A stretch of 64,000 bases of DNA from Trichosporon coremiiforme (lineage: Eukaryota > Basidiomycota > Tremellomycetes > Trichosporonales > Trichosporonaceae): contig BCJJ01000034.1 in the NCBI GenBank assembly GCA_039545355.1, forward strand, positions 82,358 to 146,357. Direction: 5' to 3'. This document shows, one piece after another, positions 23,644 to 35,072 of the stretch. The first letter of the stretch is position 1, and each line of letters starts with the position of its first letter. The position numbers were made by a program, and so were the translations under genes. A model generated the notes under the pieces. It was not told the origin of the DNA. It saw only the letters and a list, made by a program, of their open reading frames with translations, and searched no databases.

Positions 23644-24560
23644 TGGGGCTACAATCCGTGGAGATGACGGTCGAAAAGTGAGTCATAAGTCTGTGGTGGT
23701 CGATAGTGGGCTGTTGCAAGGGCTTTGGAAGCGTTAACATCCAACTAACCATTGTGAGCACGCTTAAGTAGTACTCTGGACCTCACAACGGAGAGCCGTG
23801 GGTAAGTTGTTCTCAATGCAACCCCATGCTGGGAGCATGTACACGGCAGGTGACCCAGCAAGACGCCTCTAGCCACCTGCTACAGGGTAAACTAGATCTG
23901 TTGAAGTTTATCCACAGTGAGGAAATGATCTTCCGGATCTTCCCGATAACATGAGTTGACCCAGATCGCCCTGAAAGTCGGGGTTTACCCAGGGTGAGCA
24001 ACGCCGTGGAACACCGACATACCGACCCTCCGGGAGTGTTCCATTGGCCGATAATGTCATGGGGAGCTCTGTGCCAAGGTCTTCGAATGATGCGGAGTCG
24101 GGTTGGAACGGCTTGGACCGGGAGAGCGTGACTTTTGACTGCTGCCGCCCGGCGGAGTCGACGGAGGGAAGCATCTCTTACGTAAGGCAACCGGACCTCC
24201 ATGCCGGCTTCACTGGAGGTTGTAGGTGATTTCGAAGCGTCTGCCACGAGTAGCTCGCACAAGCCGACACAGTTGCGCTGTCGGCCGAAGTCACCCAGCG
24301 CAAGAAAGAGGCGGCGCTGCGTATTTCTATGTCCCAAGATGACCGAGGTTAATCACCGGAGGGGGTGGACGTGCCGCCCGATCTCTGATCCGTTCGTCCT
24401 TCGACCTCGTCTCAGCGATGAAGTGATGCAGATCGACGAGCAGTGGACACCGCTGATGCGTTGAGAGCTCTCAAGTGAGGTTAAAATGTCGCATCGCAAA
24501 ACGGTTTCTGTGAGGAATCACCTCACGTTGCGACGTCGCCGCCATCCCGGTGTTTCACGG
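23644..24560. other. Upstream region of the ENA-type ATPase gene, then flank of transposon copy 2
   Basis: No gene seen. The TA target of copy 2 is at 24561-24562. Confidence 0.5.
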
Positions 24561-24562
24561 TA

Positions 24563-26319
24563 AACTAGGGTCACAGGTTAAGTCGAACGGATGCGCACGG
24601 TCCCGTCATCGTCAACCTCGCCGTGGCTCATGTTCTGATCCATAACTCATGCAACGGTACTCTTTATGCCTAGAAACTCCGCGTAGAGCCGAAAGGAATG
24701 CTTGGCAGCTCGGACAAATGGAGCTGCAGAGCGCACCGTGCATACTGGCCACCACACCACCACAATAAAGCTGCATGTCACCACCCTCCTTATCGCCCTA
24801 GATCTCAGCCACCGAGGCCTGTGCTTGCCCCAAATCTTTCATGTATCAAGCTCCGAAGCTGGGCTTTTGGAAAATCCAAGAATTGAGTCGAAACCATGCA
24901 TATCGGCAGCGGAGTCCGTCCGACTGTCCATCTTTGTGGCATATAAGCCTCCTTGAGTGCCACTTCTCTTCCACAACAGCTCTACCTCATCAGAACTTGC
25001 AGCTATGCCTCGCCCTTGCCTCACACCTCGCCGCCGCGCCAAGATTGCGTCCTTGGCTCGCTACCGCAGCTATTCCTCTGTCGCCTGGGAGTACAACGTC
25101 GCCAAGAGCACTGTGGGTTACTGTGTGATGTTAGCTCGCCTCCAGGCTCTCATTCCACCTGCTCTGGCTGTTCTGAACCCTGTCCAGGGGATCCGCATCC
25201 CCCGCAGCCACACCAAGCTCACTCCCGACAACCTCAGAGCGATCTACGAGGTCTTTGAGGCTCAGCCCTTCGCCAGCAATCGTGAGGTGTTGGACACTCT
25301 TGCAGACAGAGACATTGTCCTCTCTCTCATGACTCTGCGCCGTGCACGTCGCCAGCTTGGTTATGGCCGCTTTGTGGCTCTTGTGCGGCCGTATCTAAGC
25401 CCCCTTCACAAGGAGAAGCGTCTCGCTTATGCTCTTGAGCAGCAGCGACTCTTCCAAGAGTGGAGGAAGGTGATCTTCTGTGACGAGGTCCCTCTCTACA
25501 TTGACCAGCTCCACAGAGCATATGTGACGCGCCCCATCGGTTCTGACCGTGCCAATGAGCGGTGAGTGTCTTTCCTGACGTTCTACATGCTGTGGAAGAG
25601 TGCTGACACTCAGGTACATCCAGTACACCTCCAGATCGAGCTGTGGGTCGATTATGTGCTGGGGGGCTATCTGGTATGGCGGCAAGTCGAAGCTGGTGTG
25701 GTTTGACACCTCCCAGTCGACCTCCAAGCGCAAGGGAGTCAATGCGGCCATCTATCGCACCCAGGTGACTGAGAAGGAGTTGTTTGATTGCTGGAAGCGT
25801 GTCAAGACTCAGTGGCGTGGTTATGGCTTGCCCTGGGTTGTAGAGGACAACGCTGTCGTCCACACAGCCAAGGCCACCCGTGGCAAGGCAGAGCAACTTG
25901 GCATGCGCTTCCTGCCTCACCCTCCCTGCTCTCCTTGCCTCAACCCCATTGAGAACCTTTGGAGCAACCTCAAGCGCCGCCTGGCCCGTCTCAACCCTCG
26001 TCCCACCACCCAGGAGGGGCTATTCGCTGCCGCTACGGAGCTCTGGAACACCTATGATCAGAATGAGATCGACCGACTTATCATGTCCATGCCTAACAGG
26101 ATCAAGGACACCATCTCTGCTAATGGAGGACACATTAAGTATTGATCCCAGGTGCACCATGCTTCGTATATAGGTTACCAAGACTCCCATGCACGTGGAA
26201 CAACTGTTTATAGAGCAAGAAACATGCATATGCATGAGTTATTCGTGGTTGCAGCGAGGTCGACAGTTCACGGCCTCGTTTGTGGCACCACTCGTTCGAC
26301 TTAACCTGTGACCCTAGTT
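24563..26319 (+). mobile_element. Tc1/mariner-type DNA transposon, copy 2
   Basis: 1757 bp, same inverted repeats as copy 1, TA duplication at 24561-24562 and 26320-26321. All reading frames in the two copies give the same translations. Same orientation as copy 1, offset by exactly 9116 bp. Confidence 0.97.
25005..26145 (+). CDS. Tc1-type DD34E transposase, second copy
   Basis: Spliced as 25005-25561 plus 25614-26145, 362 aa, identical in translation to the protein at 15889-17029, with catalytic Asp160, Asp264 and Glu299 intact. Two intact, identical copies in one window argue for a currently or very recently active family. Confidence 0.95.
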
Positions 26320-26321
26320 TA

Positions 26322-26857
26322 CCAATATCTGTTCTGGCGTCGTGAGTCCTGAGCCTGAGTGGAATCATCGTTGCTCCGCAGTTCTTCTGCCCGTTCGTAC
26401 GCTCCCGTCACCCACTCTCGGTCTGCGGTCTGATCTTCTTACGTCTCGACGGATGGTTGACGGCGGGTGACGGGCTGGCGGTAAGTTTCGGCTCCGGAGG
26501 CTGCTGGCGTCAGCACCGAGCCCTCCTGTGGCCCGCAAGCCCGCCAAAGCACGGTTTGGAACACGGAATGCACCTCTTACGCAACACCCACTCGGGGGGT
26601 GGGTGAGATAAGCGCGGTCCCTGTCCCGCAGCCCGTCATCCCAGTCAGGCGACCAGCTTGCGACCCCGTTTCATTCCTCTTACGCAGCAACCGATCGACA
26701 ACTCTGTAGCCTCTGGTGTCTGAGGTCTTGGCGCTCCGCGGAGCGCGGGGCGGCGCTGCGCAGTCATGTCAACAATTGCAAGCCGCCAGCCACCGAAGCC
26801 CATATAAAGAAGCTCCGCACCGCCTCCCTTTCCCCACACCCCCAGTCCACTACCACC
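26322..26857. other. Intergenic and promoter of the secreted Cys-rich gene
   Basis: No gene seen. The region ends with the TATA box at 26803. Confidence 0.5.
26803..26808 (+). promoter_or_regulatory. TATA box of the secreted Cys-rich gene
   Basis: TATAAA within CATATAAAGA, 55 bp upstream of the ATG at 26858. Confidence 0.6.
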
Positions 26858-27486
26858 ATGCTTGTGCACACCGTCCTGTTCAGCACGCTCAGCACGCTGG
26901 CGCTCGCGCTCTCCAGCTCGCCCACCAACGACAACCCCTGCGCCGCCCCGACCGAGGGTAATCTCATCAAGGCTACGTGGATAGCCCCGCGCACGTTCCC
27001 GAACTGCGGGTTTGCGGGCGTGGGCTGTGGATCCGCCCCCGGCCCCAACGGAAAGAGGAAGTACTACTGCGCACCCTTCAAGGCGACATGTTGTCAGCAG
27101 GCCCCTGAGCCGCGTGCACGCCGGTCTCGCATCCGCCGACAGGAGACTGTCGACACGGCCGAGGAGCAGGCCGAGGCGGACAAGCAGGTCCAGGACGTGA
27201 GCAAGGATCGCGAGGACGACGGCGATGAAGATGAAGATGACGACGATGACCGGGGTGACGACGACGAAGGGGACGAGCCCATCTTTGGCAAGCCTGACGG
27301 CAAGCGCTCCTACTGTCCTGACGGGTACGTATCCCCCAAACACCAGTCCTAACGAGCAGATACGCGTGCACCGGCGGAGGCAAGTGGTGCAAGCGCCGTC
27401 CCGATGCTACGGTCAACACGAACGTGCCGGGGAGCTCGAAGACGGACTCGTCGTCGGCCACCTCGTCGACCAGCAAGCACGTCTGA
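26858..27486 (+). CDS. Small secreted cysteine-rich protein with an acidic stretch
   Basis: Spliced as 26858-27324 plus 27360-27486, 197 aa. The 35-nt intron has a GTACGT donor and CCTAAC branch. A signal peptide (MLVHTVLFSTLSTLALALS) is followed by a Cys-rich part (PNCGFAGVGCGS, APFKATCCQQ), a dibasic patch (RARRSRIRR) that a Kex2-type protease could cut, an Asp/Glu-rich run at about residues 110-145, and a second Cys cluster (SYCPDGYACTGGGKWC). It ends in a Ser/Thr-rich tail. Nine cysteines are visible. I do not recognise the family; small size, cysteines and possible maturation sites resemble secreted effectors, which is inference only. Confidence 0.82.
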
Positions 27487-27998
27487 ACCGCGTCGTTTCT
27501 CGGCACGTCTGTGACGCTCGTCACCACGGACATCCGCCCGGTAAAGCCGCCCACGAGGCCCACGCCCACGCCGCATGTGAAGATCGACTAGATCTGTGGA
27601 AGCATGCACGAAGAACGCAGAGAAGCAGAGAAGGAGAACAGACAGCCTCTTGTAACCATGTAAACTATGTGATGCCCGTGTTTCAACTCGATACACGTCG
27701 TCAGTACAGGCACCCGCGCTTGCACTGCGCAACCGGCTCCGAGGTTGCATGATGTCACAGTGTTTGGTTCCAACAAAGAAGCTGCTGACGGCGAGTACTT
27801 TCAGTCGTGATATCTTTTCGACAATTTCCCCAACGATCCCTCCATTCTCCTCACTTCTCCTTTTCGCAGAATTGTCAGCCGGCCTCATCGAGCACCCAGC
27901 GTTCGCGAAAAAGCCCCGGACAGCCAGGAAACGAAGCGCCGCCGAGCTGAGCGCTCCCAGCCGCGCGGCGCACCACCGTTCGTGTCCAATTGACCACA
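27487..27998. other. Intergenic upstream of tRNA-Gly
   Basis: No gene seen. The sequence GCGCTCCCAGC near 27950, about 50 bp before the tRNA, recurs before two other tRNA-Gly copies. Confidence 0.5.
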
Positions 27999-28069
27999 AC
28001 ATCTATGGTGAAATGGTATCATGCATCCTTGCCATGGATGCGGTGGGGGTTCGATTCCCCCTGGATGTA
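27999..28069 (+). tRNA. tRNA-Gly(GCC), intronless
   Basis: A complete 71-nt cloverleaf with loop TTGCCAT. This is the only one of the four tRNA-Gly(GCC) genes here without an insertion after position 37. A CTTTTGG stretch follows. Confidence 0.95.
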
Positions 28070-28408
28070 CTCTTTTGGCTGTCTCCTGTGCATGAGGATG
28101 TCTTTTGGAAAGTTGGAGGAAGGACGGAAAGTTAAGGGGTGAGTTGAGGGTCCGTAGGGGCATTGACGGGTGGAGGTGTGAGGACTGGGGCATTGGTTGG
28201 TGGCTTGTGTCGATGCGCCCTGCGGCGTCGGTGTCGCCCTTGATTTGTGATGTGCAGGCTGCAGCTCTGGACGCCTGTCATTAGCAATGATGCATCGAGT
28301 GCAGCATGCGAATAAGTGACGAGATCAGTCGAAGCGGCATAACGACTTTACATGCCGAACCCTGCCAAAGATCTTCTGATCCACCTCGTCTACACCATCA
28401 ACCTAGCT
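28070..28408. other. Intergenic, no gene seen
   Basis: Contains the 3' flank shared with other tRNA-Gly copies (GTCTTTTGGA-like block near 28101) and nothing else recognisable. Confidence 0.5.
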
Positions 28409-29345
28409 CTAGGCCATCGGCCGGATATCCTGGGGCAAGTATCCAATAGAGTTGCCCAGTCCGGGCAAGACCTCCTTGGGACGGTGTTGTGCCATCGTCC
28501 GCTCCTCCTTCTGAGCAGGCGCGTACCGCACGCCGACGACGTTGAACGCGCCGGCTGGCGTATCGGACGAGTTCCGCCTCTTCAGCGTCTGCACCTTGAT
28601 CGTCCAGCTGGGGGTTCTCTTTAGCCCGTGTCCGGTGTCCGACTTGGTCACGTCGGCTCTCGAGATGGTGTCGATGCGAGTGTGCGAGAGGGAGGAGCGG
28701 GAAGCCGGCGTCAGAGGTCGAGACGGGACAGTGGGCGTTGCGGGGGTGATGCCGACGGCAGGCGGGCAGGGCGGAGGGTAGTCCGAGATCTCTTCACAGC
28801 CGTCCATTGCCCTCCTGCCTTTCACAGCTCCATCATCAGCGCCGTTGGGCCGGATCCCGCTCATCCCATTCGTAGCGATAACCCCGCTGATGCCACTGTA
28901 TCGCCTCAGTGTCTCCGCGGCCTCACGTTCGCAAAACCGACATCCGGCCCACGCAACCCGGTGTGTTTGGTGCAAGACGTGGTCCCTCGCCTCGGCTGGA
29001 TCGGGGAATGCACGCAGCGCACACAGCGCCTGGTACTCCGTCACGGCGGCGGAGCGTATGATCCACGCTATGCCCGCCGCGTGCTGGGCATACTCGGCCA
29101 CGGCAGCGGCGTAGGCGTGGGCGCCGTGTTGGGTTTGCATGCGCCGGAGGGCTTTCCAGGCTAGAGGCTTTGGAACGCCGGCTCGTTCGAGAGCCGACTG
29201 GGCGGCTGAGGAGGGGATGTAGAGCAGGCGTTGAAGGAGGGAGCGGTCTGCCGTTAGCTTCGTCGAGAGCGATGGGACCAGGCGTACCGGGGTTCAGACG
29301 CGGGTCGAACCGCTGGTGGTACAGTGACGAGCTGGGAGTGCTCAT
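28409..29345 (-). CDS. HHCC-motif protein with two UBA-like repeats, member A
   Basis: Spliced as complement(29288-29345, 28409-29247), 298 aa. The 40-nt intron (GTACGC donor, GCTAACGGCAG acceptor) lies in phase 1 immediately before DRSLLQRLLYIP, as in members B, C and D. Two predicted three-helix repeats follow (about residues 20-75 and 78-120), the second ending in the motif HQTHRVAWAGCRFC, a possible zinc site. The remaining ~170 residues are Pro/Ser/Thr-rich and look disordered. The start at 29345 is the ATG of MSTPSSS; an upstream in-frame ATG at 29597 would add 84 Arg/Pro-rich residues and is unlikely. No known family recognised; a role in protein or ubiquitin binding is inference from the UBA-like pattern. 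Confidence 0.75.
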
Positions 29346-30094
29346 GGCTCTGCAGTCGCTGAGACTCGGTGTGAGTGGGGATGTGGGTCGCGGAGCAGGT
29401 GCCGAGGGCGAAGAGGGTGTGATGGGTGACAATGACGGGCGAGCAAGGTGGCGAGCAAGCGACAGTAGTCCACGGGGTGGAAGGAACCAGGGGAAGCAAC
29501 CTTTTGAGGAAGGCGGTCGGGCGAAGCAATTGCAGGAGAAGGGGCGGTGGTGGTGACGGTGGCGCGGCTGCGCCCTGCCTTTGTAATGTCGAGACACGAG
29601 TGCATGGACGGGGCAAGGGCACTGCCCACGGCGTGCACCGGTTCCGGTGTTCGTGTCACGGTTTGCGATGACCGACGAATGAGGCCATACTTAGCATAGT
29701 TGTCAGCCAGTCTTCAATACGTGCCGAAACTTCGCCCTCTGTCCTCAGACGTCAGCGAGGAGCATCGAGGTGGTTTTGCAGCGTTGCCCGGCAGAACGCG
29801 ACCGAGACCTCAGTTCGATGCGTTACGGGAGAAGCTGGCCCAGGATCAGACATCCGAAGGCCAGTGCGAAGACAGAAAGCTTGGCTGTCGATCCAGGCCC
29901 AGGCCGAAGCAGCGCCCAGGCCGAAGCAGCGCATCGCATGCACAGGGTGAGCAGTCTAGGCCGAATCGAGAAGGTGTCAGCGCCGCATCGTACGTGGTCA
30001 GCAACTGCCAGCCTCACGTCAGAACGCACAGACTCAAGTGCATGATGCGATCAGTTTTCCATCAGCATCGAAACTTGATTACTGCATACCAATT
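29346..30094. other. Intergenic between member A and the gene at 30095
   Basis: No gene seen. It contains a short direct repeat (GCCCAGGCCGAAGCAGCGC-like, near 29898 and 29918). Confidence 0.5.
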
Positions 30095-30580
30095 CTACGG
30101 GGCGGTCAGGTTATTGTGAACCTTGTCGAGAGCCTTCTTCTCCTCCTGCTGGATGATGCCCTGGATGTCGCCTCCGTCGTGCTGCGCCGTCGTGATCTTC
30201 TGGGTAAACTCGAGCGCCTGGCGGGTCAGGCGCTGGATCATCTCCTCCTCGTCCTCGCACTGCGTGAGGGCGTCGGCGAGCTCGGGATCCTCCTGCTGGA
30301 CGCTCTCACCAATCTCGGTCGTCAGGCCGTCCTCGTACAGGTCCCAGGAGGAGATCATGCCGTCGTCGCGCACGACCTCGTTCTCCATCCACTGCGTCAG
30401 CTCCATGGCGAGCTGCTCGCGCCGGTGCACGCGGTCCTTCCACTGCTTCTTCGAGCGGAAGACGTCCGCCTCCCATCCGTCGCAGATGTAGAGGAGGCCG
30501 CGCTCGAGAGGGACACGCTCCTCGTCCTGCTTGCGCTGCTCCGCCTTCTTCTTCTCGATGTGCCTCTTCAGGTAGCCCAT
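30095..30580 (-). CDS. Unassigned acidic helical protein
   Basis: A single exon of 161 aa starting MGYLKRHIEKKKAEQRKQ. A charged N-terminal helix is followed by LLYICDGWEADVF and an acidic, glutamine-rich C-terminal half that may form a coiled coil. No signal peptide, membrane segment or known motif. The frame keeps strong GC bias at third positions, which supports a real gene. It lies among other unassigned small genes. Confidence 0.7.
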   Translation of the reverse strand: MGYLKRHIEKKKAEQRKQDEERVPLERGLLYICDGWEADVFRSKKQWKDRVHRREQLAMELTQWMENEVVRDDGMISSWDLYEDGLTTEIGESVQQEDPELADALTQCEDEEEMIQRLTRQALEFTQKITTAQHDGGDIQGIIQQEEKKALDKVHNNLTAP

Positions 30581-31307
30581 GGTGTGGTTCGGGGTGCAGG
30601 TGTTGGGGGCGGTGGTGCCGAAGGGATTCGGTCGGTGGTAACGAGATTCGAAGGGGGTGTAGTCGATCGAATGTGTCTCGTGAGGTTGGATGCAAGTGGG
30701 ATGAGAAAGAGAGATATAGTTGTGAGGGAGACCGAGATCACAACACGGCGCCAGGTCGGTCGTGACGTCAGGGCGCGGTGATGACCGAGGCGCTGCGAAC
30801 GCTCACAGGCTGTGCCTTTGCCTCATTCCCGGTGCCAGCGGCTAGCGGCTTTGTGGTACTCGGAGCTCGGACCTCGGTGAGCAGCTCGCTTGCAGCCGGA
30901 CGTCGGAGATGCATCGATAATCGGGGATCAGAGAGATGATACTTGGGCACTGAGGTAGAGGGTGGTGGGGGGCACAGGCAGAAATGCCCGATTGATAAGA
31001 TCGGGTCGAGGTTATCCGACCTCTTCCACATCCTTCTTTGCCTGCTCGCTAGGCAGCAGGCGCACAACGGCTCAGTGCAGTGCACGAATGCACGGATAGA
31101 CACGTGCAGGGCAAAGCTCGATGCGTGCATGCACCTGCGCCAAGATCAGACCCGGGGAGTTGCAACCTGAAGGAACCGGAGACCCTCAATCACCATCCAA
31201 CCACCATCCAACCACCATCCACAACATCCATCCTACACCTCCCTTCTTTCCTCATCTCTTCCAACCGTCCAAAAGACTTCCTCGACCTTGCAGAGTAGCT
31301 AAAAGGA
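30581..31307. other. Intergenic, no gene seen
   Basis: Promoter side of the gene at 30095 and 3' flank of tRNA-Gly. The repeated CCACCATCCAA near 31193-31220 is a short low-complexity run. Confidence 0.5.
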
Positions 31308-31387
31308 TACATCCAGGGGGAATCGAACCCCCACCGCATCCAACTCGCTCGTGGCAAGGATGCATGATACCATTTCACCATAGATGT
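31308..31387 (-). tRNA. tRNA-Gly(GCC) with a 9-nt intron
   Basis: Same mature sequence as the copy at 27999, with nine extra bases (CGAGCGAGT) after TTGCCA. Its 3' flank matches that of the inverted copy at 40971. Confidence 0.93.
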
Positions 31388-32401
31388 GCTGGACGGATCC
31401 GATGGAAGTGCTGCGCGCGGGGTGGCTGGGAGCGTTTGCGGGTCGCAGAGAGCGAGAGGGAGCTGGCCAGGTGCTGGAAAGTGGCTAGGAGGAAGGAGGA
31501 AGTGCTTTTCTGTCGGGATGGGGGTAGAAGAAAGGTCGTTATAGGCAAGTGTCGAGAGGAAAGAATGAAGGGAAGATGATGTGAGGCGAGGGGTGGGAAG
31601 CGGCCAGAGGGCGCCAGGTTCGCACTGGCGTACTTCTCAACACTAAGTACACACATGTATCCGGCCCGTGCATCTGCTCCCGCGTGTGCATACATCTCAG
31701 GAGCTCTGCTCTGAGCGAGTGAGGCATTACCGGGCGGTGTCTTAACCACAGGCGGTGGTGGTGAGTTGATCCCCGAACCCCGTTGTGTGTTCCTCAGCAT
31801 GCCTGCTGGCCCGCGAGCTAGTCCAAGTCAGTCCTCTGGGCCACCGCAGACATCGCATCAATTCGCATTCGAATCACAACTCTACGCCGTGTCCTCGCTT
31901 CGGAACGAGTCAGCCAGTCCACAGCTTCGGTGGTATCTAATCTGCACCGCCCTTTCGCTTGCCGCTTCCAATCGGCCAACACCCTTCCCTGACCTGAACT
32001 TCTGCACTGACGTCGATCGCCATCAACGCGATACGATCGTGGCGTCCGCGTGATCTGCATCGGTGCGACATGAGCAGGGCTTTAGCCTGCAGCGAATGGG
32101 CCAGGCCTAGTCGTACTGAATGCTGTGAGCCTGGGACGCAACCGCAGCAAGCCCAGGAAGGGATAGCACAGGGCGCAGCCCTCGTCGCAGTCAGGACCTC
32201 GGATGTGTCGTCATACCCTGCTCGTTCTTTTTCTTGCTCCTTGCCGATCTCTGCATAGCTCACTCCTCCTCACAAATTGCATGCATGGTATAGCGGGTAC
32301 AGGAGGCTCGCCGACAATGAATACAGCACGGCGAGCTTGGCAGCCATTGAGCCAGGACGCGATCGAGTGCTGAGGCTATTGAAGCTCACTACGCTCGCCG
32401 C
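31388..32401. other. Intergenic between tRNA-Gly and member B
   Basis: About 1 kb with no convincing gene. A CGCTCCCAGC element upstream of the tRNA is at about 31422-31431 on the minus strand. Confidence 0.5.
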
Positions 32402-33340
32402 TCAATACAGAAGGTCATCCCACCTCGCCCTCGGGTTGAACATGAGCCTCGCCCGTGCAGCCACAATCTCCCCACTGGTACAAGTCTTGCCCCAGTTCTC
32501 CCGATTCTTCTTCCCCCGCTGATGATGTTGCCGAATCAGCGCCTCGATCCTCTCTTCTTCCCTCTGTTCCCGCCTCCTCGCGCGATCATACTCCCGCGCG
32601 GAGGAATACTGTGGCAGCTCGTCCGCGTCCTGCTCTGGCGGGGCTGGTTCCTCCGCAACCGCGTTGGCGGCGTTGGGCACGTTTGCGCCCGCGTATGGGC
32701 CAGCGTCCAGATCCTGCGCTGGAGGGTGGGCGATGCAGTGCCCACAACCCGGGACCACGCGCGTGTGTTTCGTGTGTTCGAGCGCGGAGAGGGCCGCGTC
32801 CCTGTCCCCGGCACAGAAGGCGAGGGCTGAGGCGGCGGTACGCTCGCTGAATCCGTGCGACGCCAGATATAACACCGCCTCGTCCTTCTCCTCCAGGCCG
32901 CCCGTCGTCAATCGACGTCCGCGAGAGCCGGAGGCAACACCGGAGCCGGCAGCGAAGCCAGACGACGAGGGAGTGGCGACAGATGCCGAGCGCCGCGGCT
33001 TGCCGTGATACTCCCAGCATTGGTCTGGAGATTCGCAGGGGTGCGTCAGGTCGCAGAGCTCGCGGTGGGCGGCGAAATATCCCGCTGCCCCCTCTGGGGT
33101 CTTCATCGCCTTGGCGGCGCGTTTGGCTTCCTCCCGCGTCGCGCCGCGGGACATCAGGTCACGCACGACCGCCTCGTCGGGTCGGTGGAAGAGGCGCGAG
33201 ACGAGGGAGCGTTCTGACGTTAGCTTGAGCCGGAGCGAAGCGACGGCAAGGGGTTGAGAACGGGGCGATAGCCACTGCGTTGGGCGCGGTGGCGACGGCG
33301 ACTCACCAGGGATAAGGCGCAGAGACAGGTCGTTGGTCAT
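32402..33340 (-). CDS. HHCC-motif protein with two UBA-like repeats, member B
   Basis: Spliced as complement(33307-33340, 32402-33213), 281 aa. The 93-nt intron (GTGAGT donor, GCTAACGTCAG acceptor) is a multiple of three, so unspliced RNA would also be open. Exon 2 begins ERSLVSRLFHRPDEAVVRDL. Repeat 1 (about residues 13-65) and repeat 2 (about 110-150, EAVLYLASHGFSERTAASAL) are separated by a Ser/Gly-rich linker; repeat 2 ends in HTKHTRVVPGCGHC. The C-terminus is a charged helix (REYDRARRREQREEERIEAL). Family and function are not recognised; members A, C and D share the architecture and intron position. Confidence 0.8.
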   Translation of the reverse strand: MTNDLSLRLIPGESPSPPRPTQWLSPRSQPLAVASLRLKLTSERSLVSRLFHRPDEAVVRDLMSRGATREEAKRAAKAMKTPEGAAGYFAAHRELCDLTHPCESPDQCWEYHGKPRRSASVATPSSSGFAAGSGVASGSRGRRLTTGGLEEKDEAVLYLASHGFSERTAASALAFCAGDRDAALSALEHTKHTRVVPGCGHCIAHPPAQDLDAGPYAGANVPNAANAVAEEPAPPEQDADELPQYSSAREYDRARRREQREEERIEALIRQHHQRGKKNRENWGKTCTSGEIVAARARLMFNPRARWDDLLY

Positions 33341-35072
33341 TGCCCTAGTGGTTCGTGGTTGATTATGGAGTTGATGATGTGGAAAGTGTGAAGTACAGAA
33401 GGGTTAGGTATGCTTAAAAAGACAGGTGCTGTGTCATGTGCTCGGGATGTCGAGTGAGCGTAAGCCGGCTCACACTCAGGCCGGACTAGCGGTCACCGCA
33501 GCCGTCCCGGGCATGCCCTAATCCACCGCATCGTAATGTCCAGCATGCCTCCCTGCATACGTCTGCGTTGTCTGCGGTGCGGTGCTCCATGTTCTGCGGC
33601 CAAGCACGCCTAGGCCTATACCGGGCAAAGCCCAGCAAGGCTTAGGCGCTTAGGACTGGACGTGGGTTCAGTCCGGATCCTGCACTTCTCACGCGACCAC
33701 GCGATAATCCCTCTCATGATCCCTTGAAGCGCTGCGAAAAGCGCCGCCTTATCTGCCTCACACTGCTGCGGAAGTTCATTCAAGTCACGTGAATGCCCAC
33801 AAGTGTGGACTGTGACGTCGCACTCTGATGTCAGAGTCGGATAATGCATGCCAGACTCCGGACCCGGCGAGCTAGCTGTCTTGGTAATGAGCGATGTTGG
33901 GCGAATTGTTGCAGCCACTGGCGCTGATTGGTGATCACCGAGCTACGCGATGAGTTGCGAGAAGTGAGCAAACGGGGCTGAAACAAGCAGCACCGAGCTC
34001 ACCGAGAGACACGCCGAGGTGTTGAGGCGTCCATGTAGAGGCGTTCGTGTCGTTCATGTTTCGGCGAGCAGATGTTGGGTCAGGGCTGATTGGGACTCGG
34101 CGCAGAGATTGGTGCGTCAGGCTCCGACACCCTGGACGGTAGGCTGGGCTGGGCTGCACTACACCACCTTCACCCTCCGAGCTGGGCCGGGAACAACTCT
34201 CTGGCCAGACTTTGACAGACATAGGGGACTGGTACTGCCAGAACAAGAACCCGGGAATAGGCAATTCGGAAGTTACAATCGGGGTTCCAGCGTTGCATGA
34301 CCTGCAGAACGTGCTTGGTCCGAACAACGGACGAGAATGAGATTGCAGATTCGACTCTTCTATGAACCCTGCATCGAAGCCCCTGCATGCTGCCTGCCCT
34401 GCAGGTCAGAGCGACCACAGAACCCCGCAGCACTCGATATCGGCAATCAGCCCTTGAGCTGATACCCGCTCACATTGTTTCTGCTATCATTTGCTCATTG
34501 CCAGTATGCAAGACGCCGGTACGCCATGGTCCAGACCCAAATCGCTAAATTGCTAGGTCGCTAGGTCGTCGGAAACAGCCAACTGGTGACGGCACAGGCA
34601 CAAGTCAGATGACAAAGATGCATACACGTTTCTGATGCTTCTAGATGTCTCGTGCAAGGTTTTGACTCCTGTGGAGTCATGCCGGGGCGGAGGCGGGTGG
34701 GGGAAACACGGGCTGGTGAATGCGAGGGCTGGCAGGCTGCCACTGTCGTATCTTACATTATCCTACACTGTCAACGGCTAGACCGTCTTCCCACCTGCTT
34801 CTTCAGTGCCGTTGAAGTTGTTGCCAATGTTGAGATGGATGCGGGCCCCTGTCGTCGTTGTCCACCGCGGTTATGCACAAGGATATGCAGAAGATCCTAT
34901 GTGGCGGCAAGGTGACGCCGTCGTCCTTGCCCAAGAGCTCCGTCGAGTGACGCTGAGGCACGGTCGATACCCATGACGCCGATGACAACTCCGCCTCTCA
35001 TGACGCTCCGTCCACTGAATGTAACGCTTGCGGGTCGCTACGTCGCTCGCATCGCTCGCGGTTCAACGGCGC
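33341..35072. other. Intergenic, no gene seen
   Basis: About 1.7 kb with only short overlapping frames. No tRNA or repeat array recognised. Confidence 0.5.

Noticed and set aside
30038..30781. Leu-rich 247-codon plus-strand frame
   Set aside because: Antisense shadow of the 161-aa gene at 30095-30580; poly-Leu composition comes from GC-rich complement codons.
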